Part shown: positions 5,674 through 9,759 of the stretch, piece after piece
Layout of the letters: each line of letters starts with the position of its first letter
Position numbering within the stretch: the first letter of the stretch is position 1
Assembly: GCA_035697245.1 (NCBI GenBank)
Contig: DASSDH010000056.1
Span: forward strand, 1 to 9,759
Reading direction: 5' to 3'
From: JACVRX01 sp035697245
GTDB lineage: Bacteria; Actinomycetota; Actinomycetes; Jiangellales; Jiangellaceae
Length of the DNA stretch: 9,759 nt
Position numbers and translations under genes: made by a program
Notes under the pieces: model-generated
Seen by the model: the letters and a program-made list of their open reading frames with translations, nothing else
Told to the model about the DNA's origin: nothing
Databases searched by the model: none

Positions 5674-6513
5674 TCAGATCCTCTCTACAACCTCGGCGAG
5701 CAGGTGGCCGATGCGGGGAGCCGCCGCTGCACCCGCCTCCACGACCTCGGCGTGACTGAGGGGTACCGGGCTGATGCCGGCGGCCAAGTTCGTCACCAAC
5801 GAGATGCCGAGAACCTCCATGCCGGCTTCACGCGCGGCAATCGCTTCAAGACTGGTCGACATACCTATCAGATCGCCACCGAGCCGTTTCGCCATCTGTA
5901 CCTCAGCCGGCGTCTCGTAGTGCGGCCCTGGAAACTGTACGTACACACCTTCGGGCGTCGACGGGTCGACCTGGCGGGCGATGGCACGCAACCGGCTCGC
6001 GTACAGGTCGGTGAGGTCGACGAATGTCGCGCCCTCCAGCGGCGACGTGGCAGTGAGATTGATGTGGTCGCTGATCAGTACGGGCGTGCCCGGCCCCCAC
6101 TCCTCTCGTAGCCCTCCGCAGCCGTTGGTGAGCACGATGGCCCGGCAGCCCGCCGCAGCGGCGGTTCGCACCCCGTGCACGACCTGCCGGACCCCCTTGC
6201 CTTCGTAGAGGTGGGTCCGGGCTCCGAAGAACAGCGCTCGACGGTCGCTATCACCGATCCGAACCGATCGGATGACCCCGACGTGCCCCTTGACCCGGGC
6301 CGTAGGAAAACCAGGTACCTCCGTCTGTGGCACCTCGACCAGCGTCTCGCCGAGAAGGTCCAGCGCTCCGGCCCAGCCCGAACCGAGGACGAGGGCGACG
6401 TCGTGCCGGTCGACACCGGTCAGCTCGCGGATCCGGGTCGCGGCAGCAGCCGCCGCGACCCCCGGCTCGACTCCTGGAGACCGAAGATCCATCGGCGGGA
6501 CATGAGCGGTCAC
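5674..6513 (-). CDS. deoD: Purine nucleoside phosphorylase, trimeric PNP family (EC 2.4.2.1)
   Basis: The enzyme cleaves purine (deoxy)nucleosides with phosphate into free base and (deoxy)ribose-1-phosphate. Counting from the GTG (279 residues), it shows the phosphate site VLGSGW (GSG 44-46), HLYEG (101-105), LTNGCGGL (128-135), SDHINLT, PGPHYETPAE with the base-binding Glu200, GMSTSLEA (217-224) and SLVTNLAAGI with Asn242. Glu and Asn correspond to human PNP Glu201 and Asn243. It closely follows M. tuberculosis deoD (Rv3307), including the end SHAEVVEAG; the family there is PNP rather than the hexameric E. coli DeoD. LTNGCGGL replaces the usual LTNAAGGL. I chose GTG 6511-6513 because TATGTT lies 6 nt upstream, as for a leaderless message. 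ATG 6490-6492 (272 residues) fits the family length equally well and also lacks a Shine-Dalgarno. It is the first gene of the cluster. Confidence 0.93.
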   Translation of the reverse strand: MTAHVPPMDLRSPGVEPGVAAAAAATRIRELTGVDRHDVALVLGSGWAGALDLLGETLVEVPQTEVPGFPTARVKGHVGVIRSVRIGDSDRRALFFGARTHLYEGKGVRQVVHGVRTAAAAGCRAIVLTNGCGGLREEWGPGTPVLISDHINLTATSPLEGATFVDLTDLYASRLRAIARQVDPSTPEGVYVQFPGPHYETPAEVQMAKRLGGDLIGMSTSLEAIAAREAGMEVLGISLVTNLAAGISPVPLSHAEVVEAGAAAAPRIGHLLAEVVERI

Positions 6514-6519
6514 GGCAGG

Positions 6520-6525
6520 AACATA
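6520..6525 (-). promoter_or_regulatory. Possible -10 box for the nucleoside operon, leaderless start
   Basis: On the minus strand TATGTT is followed by cctgcc and then GTG, the proposed start of the phosphorylase. The TANNNT box with a 6-nt spacer would put the first transcribed base on the start codon, and no Shine-Dalgarno is present. No convincing -35 hexamer is visible. The site lies in the 42-bp gap (6514-6555) shared with the divergent lpdA gene, so both transcripts must start in the same short stretch. Confidence 0.4.
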
Positions 6526-6555
6526 GCGCGGCGCGATGGTGCCTGATCCGCGACA

Positions 6556-7941
6556 ATGGCGGGCGTGACGCGGATCGCGATCCTCGGTGGTGGGCCCGGC
6601 GGTTACGAGGCCGCGCTGGTTGCCGCCCAGCTGGGCGCAGAAGTGACGGTGGTCGACCGAGACGGCCTGGGCGGCTCGGCCGTGCTCACCGACTGCGTCC
6701 CGAGCAAGACGCTCGTGGCGACGGCCGAAGCAATGACCGACGTCAGCGAGTCGACGGAGTTGGGCGTCGTTCTCGATGATGCGGCGGTCGCCGTCGACCT
6801 GAGTCGGGTGAACACGCGGGTCAAGGCCCTGGCCGAGGCGCAGTCGCGCGACATCGCCGGATCGTTGGAGAAAGCCGGCGTGCACGTAGTCGTGGGCACC
6901 GGGCGGCTCGCGCCCGGCGACCGGGTCGTCGTCGATGCACCGGACGGGACCAGCGAGGAGCTCGTCGCTGACGTGGCACTGATCTCGACCGGAGCTCGGC
7001 CCCGGATCCTGCCGTCCGCTGAGCCGGACGGCGAACGGATCCTCACCTGGACGCAGGTCTACGACCTCGACAAGCTGCCGGAGCGGCTGATCGTGGTCGG
7101 ATCCGGTGTCACGGGCGCGGAGTTCGCCAGCGCCTACAACGCGCTCGGCGCGGACGTCGTCCTCGTCTCCTCACGCGACCGGGTCCTGCCCAGCGAGGAC
7201 GCCGACGCCGCCTACGTGCTCGAGGACGTTTTCACACGGCGGGGCTTGACGGTTCTCTCGCGGTCCCGGGCGAAGTCCGTGATGCGGCAAGGCGATGGCG
7301 TGCTCGTGACGCTCACCGATGGTCGCACCGTCGAGGGGTCGCACTGCCTGATGGCCGTCGGGTCAGTGCCGAACACCGAAGGGATCGGGCTGGAGGAGTG
7401 CGGCGTGCAACTCGGCGACGGCGGCTTCGTCGAGGTCGACCGGGTGTCCCGCACGACGGGCAGAGGTGTTTATGCAGCCGGTGACTGTACCGGCGTCCTG
7501 ATGCTTGCGTCGGTGGCCGCGATGCAGGGCCGGACGGCGATGTGGCATGCGCTGGGTGACGCGGTCACGCCGCTTGATCTCAAGGCCGTCTCGGCCAATG
7601 TCTTCACCGAGCCGGAGATCGCCACCGTCGGCTGGAGTCAGGCTGCGGTCGACGCCAAGGACATCGATGCCCGCGCGGTCAAGCTCCCGCTCGCGACGAA
7701 CGCCCGGGCGAAGATGCATGGAATCCGCGACGGCTTCGTCAAGCTGTTCTGCCGGCCAGGGACCGGGATCGTGGTCGGCGGGGTCGTGGTGGCTCCCCGC
7801 GCGAGTGAGTTGATCCATCCCATCTCGTTGGCGATCGAAGGGTCGCTGACGGTTGACGAGATGGCGCACGCGTTCACGGTGTACCCGTCGTTGTCCGGCT
7901 CCGTCGCCGAGGCTGCTCGCCGTCTGCATCGACGGAACTGA
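6556..7941 (+). CDS. lpdA: LpdA-type flavoprotein, NAD(P)H:quinone reductase of the disulfide reductase fold
   Basis: The 461-residue flavoprotein has the pyridine nucleotide-disulfide oxidoreductase layout: FAD motif ILGGGPGGYEAA (9-20), second Rossmann motif VGSGVTGAEF (181-190), FAD motif GVYAAGDCTG (304-313), and a dimerisation domain from about 345. The redox disulfide is missing. In GGSAVLTDCVPSK (39-51) the first Cys of the usual CxxxxC is Ala42 and only Cys47 remains. The usual His-Glu pair near the C-terminus is also lost (YPSLSGS, with Tyr443 and Gly448). It is therefore not a lipoamide dehydrogenase. It follows M. tuberculosis LpdA (Rv3303c) closely (for example ILPSAEPDGERILTW, TNARAKM, GSVAEAARRL), reported as an NAD(P)H:quinone reductase. 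ATG 6556 or GTG 6565 could start it and neither has a Shine-Dalgarno. It is divergent from the nucleoside operon and ends 3 nt from the next, convergent gene. Confidence 0.92.
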   Translation: MAGVTRIAILGGGPGGYEAALVAAQLGAEVTVVDRDGLGGSAVLTDCVPSKTLVATAEAMTDVSESTELGVVLDDAAVAVDLSRVNTRVKALAEAQSRDIAGSLEKAGVHVVVGTGRLAPGDRVVVDAPDGTSEELVADVALISTGARPRILPSAEPDGERILTWTQVYDLDKLPERLIVVGSGVTGAEFASAYNALGADVVLVSSRDRVLPSEDADAAYVLEDVFTRRGLTVLSRSRAKSVMRQGDGVLVTLTDGRTVEGSHCLMAVGSVPNTEGIGLEECGVQLGDGGFVEVDRVSRTTGRGVYAAGDCTGVLMLASVAAMQGRTAMWHALGDAVTPLDLKAVSANVFTEPEIATVGWSQAAVDAKDIDARAVKLPLATNARAKMHGIRDGFVKLFCRPGTGIVVGGVVVAPRASELIHPISLAIEGSLTVDEMAHAFTVYPSLSGSVAEAARRLHRRN

Positions 7942-7944
7942 CGG

Positions 7945-9192
7945 CTACCAGCCGCCGCCTCCGCCGTCGAAGCCGCCGCCGAAACCGCCGCCGTCGAAGC
8001 CGCCGCCGCCCCAACCGCCGCCGTCGAACCCGCCGCCGTCGCCGCCGCCGTCGAACCCGCCGCCGTCGCCGCCGCCGTCACCTCCGGCGGAGTAACCGCC
8101 GGCGCCCCAGCCGCTCATCGACGAGCCGAGCAAGGTCCCCCACAGGATCCCGGGCAGGAAGCCGCCGTAGTACCCGCCGGCCCACCCGCCCCAGGCGGGG
8201 CCGGCGTCCCAGTACGGGCGGCGCTCTCCGTCACCGACCGGCACCAGCCGCACGTCGGGATCGAGACCGTCCTTGATCCTGGTGGCGTCGGCGGCGCAGG
8301 CAGGGACGTCGCGCACCGCGCCGCCCGGCGGTGCCCATTGAACGTCCTCGACCGATGGTCCGTGGCGCGGGTCGAAGAAGCACGGCAGTCTACGTTCCGG
8401 TGGTTCCTCGCCGGCGAGCCGGGCGCGGACGCACGCGAGCAGCCAGCGTCCCTCGTCGAGGGTGGACGTCACCGGCTGCAGGTCGCTCGCTCGCTCGATC
8501 TTCGCGGCCGCCGTCTTGGCGTTCTCATAGAGATCGAGAGCCCGCGCGTACTCCTGCTGAGCCTCTACGGGGGCTGCCCCTGGGGTGCGAACGTCGAGAT
8601 CGAGTTCGGCGAGCTCCTCGCCGTACGCGGTGACGTCCTCATCGAGCGCGGCCCGGACGGGCTCGAGATCCGCGCGTTCCTTGTTGCGCTTGTTCCGCCG
8701 GTACAGCAGGAAGCCCCCGCCGCCGACGGCCGCGATGATCCCCAGCGGGATCCAGCCGGAACCACCGTCGGACCCATCCCCAGACCCTGCCGAGCCCCCT
8801 GCGTCGACCTCCTCGAGTCCCTCGACCAGCTGTTCGGCAAATTCGCCGAGGTCGCCGGCGCTGGCGTCTCGGGCGTCGCGTGCGACTTGCCTGGCATCCC
8901 CCGAGGGCATGGTGCTGGAAGCCGCATCGATGGCGGCGTCAGGGGCCAGCATCACGACATACGTGCCCTCGAGATCGGTTGCCACACCCAGGTCATTTGC
9001 AGAACCGTTGTCGGCCGACTCTGGCAAGACCGCGAGAAAGATTGGGATCGACGCCGAGTCGAGAGCCTCGCGCGCTGCGTTCTGCGCACCCTCGTCGATC
9101 TCGGTACCGTCGTCTTCGAACTCGGTGACCGCAGCGTCGTCGATGTAGAGCCGCTCTCCGGACTGGAACGCCTCGGCCGCCTGGTCGTACAC
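7945..9192 (-). CDS. Membrane-anchored protein with Gly/Asp/Phe-rich repeat tail, function unknown
   Basis: The product is about 415 residues in four parts: an acidic N-terminal domain (1-130, with IPIFLAVLP and GTYVVMLAPDAA, recalling the TPM/YgcG fold), a Gly/Ser linker, one transmembrane helix (WIPLGIIAAVGGGGFLLY, about 147-164) followed by basic RRNKRNK, and a charged, probably helical stretch (165-255). A conserved-looking block with PCFFDPRHG (about Cys271, His277) and VPACAAD (Cys299) follows. The tail is almost all Gly with Asp, Phe and Trp and ends FDGGGGGW. No signal peptide precedes the N-terminal domain, so the helix itself must act as the anchor. The basic stretch after it suggests that the C-terminal part is cytoplasmic. 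I chose GTG 9190-9192 because GGAGG ends 10 nt before it; the ATG at 9199-9201 has that GGAGG only 1 nt away. Similar CFF-P-HG proteins occur in actinomycetes but I know of no assigned function. Confidence 0.75.
   Translation of the reverse strand: MYDQAAEAFQSGERLYIDDAAVTEFEDDGTEIDEGAQNAAREALDSASIPIFLAVLPESADNGSANDLGVATDLEGTYVVMLAPDAAIDAASSTMPSGDARQVARDARDASAGDLGEFAEQLVEGLEEVDAGGSAGSGDGSDGGSGWIPLGIIAAVGGGGFLLYRRNKRNKERADLEPVRAALDEDVTAYGEELAELDLDVRTPGAAPVEAQQEYARALDLYENAKTAAAKIERASDLQPVTSTLDEGRWLLACVRARLAGEEPPERRLPCFFDPRHGPSVEDVQWAPPGGAVRDVPACAADATRIKDGLDPDVRLVPVGDGERRPYWDAGPAWGGWAGGYYGGFLPGILWGTLLGSSMSGWGAGGYSAGGDGGGDGGGFDGGGDGGGFDGGGWGGGGFDGGGFGGGFDGGGGGW
8027..8080. repeat. 27-bp tandem repeat within the Gly-rich tail
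   Basis: A 27-bp unit beginning AACCCGCCGCCGTCG occurs twice in tandem (8027-8053, 8054-8080), the copies differing only at the last base. Each encodes nine residues (DGGGDGGGF) of the tail of the membrane-anchored protein. Shorter, imperfect CCGCCGTCGAA-type units continue from about 7950 to 8027. The array is in frame throughout, so changes in copy number by whole units would alter only tail length. Confidence 0.75.
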
Positions 9193-9256
9193 GCTGGACA
9201 TGCCTCCATCATCCCCCCGCCAGTCCGAACAGACACGGTCGGGATGTCATGTTGTG

Positions 9257-9759
9257 ATGTCGCTCATGAATTCGGCAGCCGAGGTCACCCCTGGGCAGGC
9301 GATGCAGTGGCGGTTGCGGCAGCAGCACCTGGTCGCGCCCGCACCGGATCTGGTTACGACAGCCTCGCGGCTGTGCGGCGTCCACGCCCAGGTGATGTCC
9401 GGTGCCGCCCAGATCGTCGGCGTGCGGACGTCATCGTTCACGACGCCCGACCTCGATGACGCTCTGTGGCAGCAGCGCACCCTGGTCAAGACCTGGGGGA
9501 TGCGCGGCACCCTGCACCTCTTTCCTGCAGCCGAACTGCCGTTGTGGGTGGCTGCGTTCAAGCAGCGCCAGTGGCCACGGTTCACACCCGCGTGGGAGAA
9601 ATACCACGGCGTCAAGCCCGACGATCTGCGCCAGATCACCGCCGCTGTGGACGAGGTGCTGCCCGGCCGGGTGCTCACCAGGGACGAGCTCGCGACCGAA
9701 ATCGCGGCTGCCCTCCGCAAGCCGGCCCTGGCCGAGAAGATCCGCTCCGGCTGGGGCGT
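9257..9759 (+). CDS. AlkZ/HTH_42-family winged-helix DNA-binding protein (N-terminal part)
   Basis: The frame begins at ATG 9257 (or 9266) and runs off the right edge, so about 167 residues are visible. It shows the N-terminal blocks of the PF06224 (AlkZ/YcaQ) family: RLRQQHLVAP, a helix around SRLCGVHAQV (38-46), DLDDALWQQRTLVKTWGMRGTLHLF (66-89), then a helical segment and a second winged-helix stretch (RVLTRDELATEIAAAL). Characterised members unhook DNA interstrand crosslinks or remove bulky alkylated bases, some within antibiotic clusters. At the position where AlkZ has a catalytic Q-x-Q, this protein has H-A-Q (His43, Gln45), so activity is uncertain. It is divergent from the membrane-anchored protein, with only 64 bp between starts. 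No strong Shine-Dalgarno is seen. Confidence 0.8.
   Translation, partial: MSLMNSAAEVTPGQAMQWRLRQQHLVAPAPDLVTTASRLCGVHAQVMSGAAQIVGVRTSSFTTPDLDDALWQQRTLVKTWGMRGTLHLFPAAELPLWVAAFKQRQWPRFTPAWEKYHGVKPDDLRQITAAVDEVLPGRVLTRDELATEIAAALRKPALAEKIRSGWG

Noticed and set aside
6514..6885. Upstream extension of the phosphorylase frame to an ATG at 6885 (403 residues)
   Set aside because: The extra 124 residues lie opposite the N-terminus of lpdA and do not resemble any PNP; the family length is about 270.
7945..8095. Repeat array considered as a CRISPR or intergenic satellite
   Set aside because: The repeats are short, contiguous, lack spacers and are in frame as Gly/Asp/Phe codons of the gene that contains them.
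8338..9459. A 373-residue plus-strand open frame opposite the membrane-anchored gene
   Set aside because: It is antisense to a gene with clear domain structure and also covers, in another frame, the start of the AlkZ-family gene, which has convincing motifs.

Overview
The window is high-GC, actinomycete-type DNA. G or C dominates third codon positions, GTG starts occur, genes are packed tightly, and the gene content matches Actinomycetota. LpdA, the purine nucleoside phosphorylase and the phosphosugar mutase lie close together here, as the related Rv3303c, Rv3307 and Rv3308 do in Mycobacterium tuberculosis. The species cannot be told from this window.

Layout. (1) 3-191 (+) is the C-terminal end of a membrane protein. 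(2) 188-1189 (-) is poorer in GC and has no intact gene; pieces of a multi-spanning membrane protein lie in changing frames with one in-frame stop, so I read it as a decayed gene. (3) 1194-1352 (-) is a 52-residue small gene with a clear ribosome binding site, followed upstream by about 230 bp of non-coding DNA with an inverted repeat. (4) 1583-6513 (-) is a five-gene cluster, in transcription order: purine nucleoside phosphorylase, a uronate-dehydrogenase-like SDR, an alpha-D-phosphohexomutase of the phosphopentomutase/PGM2 type, a SAM methyltransferase, and deoxyribose-phosphate aldolase. (5) 6556-7941 (+) is an LpdA-type flavoprotein, transcribed divergently from the cluster. (6) 7945-9192 (-) is a membrane-anchored protein with a Gly/Asp/Phe tail encoded by tandem repeats, convergent with lpdA. 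(7) From 9257 (+) to the window end runs the start of an AlkZ/HTH_42-family protein.

The cluster reads as a nucleoside catabolic pathway. The phosphorylase releases (deoxy)ribose-1-phosphate from purine nucleosides, the mutase is expected to move the phosphate to C5, and DeoC splits deoxyribose-5-phosphate into glyceraldehyde-3-phosphate and acetaldehyde. The SDR and the methyltransferase have no established place in that route and are the least expected members. The first and last genes of the cluster each have a TANNNT box exactly 6 nt before the start codon, which suggests leaderless transcripts. I see no CRISPR array, transposase, tRNA or rRNA, and no clearly new defence or mobile system. 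The most unusual material is the decayed locus with its small upstream gene, the odd operon members, and the repeat-tailed surface protein.
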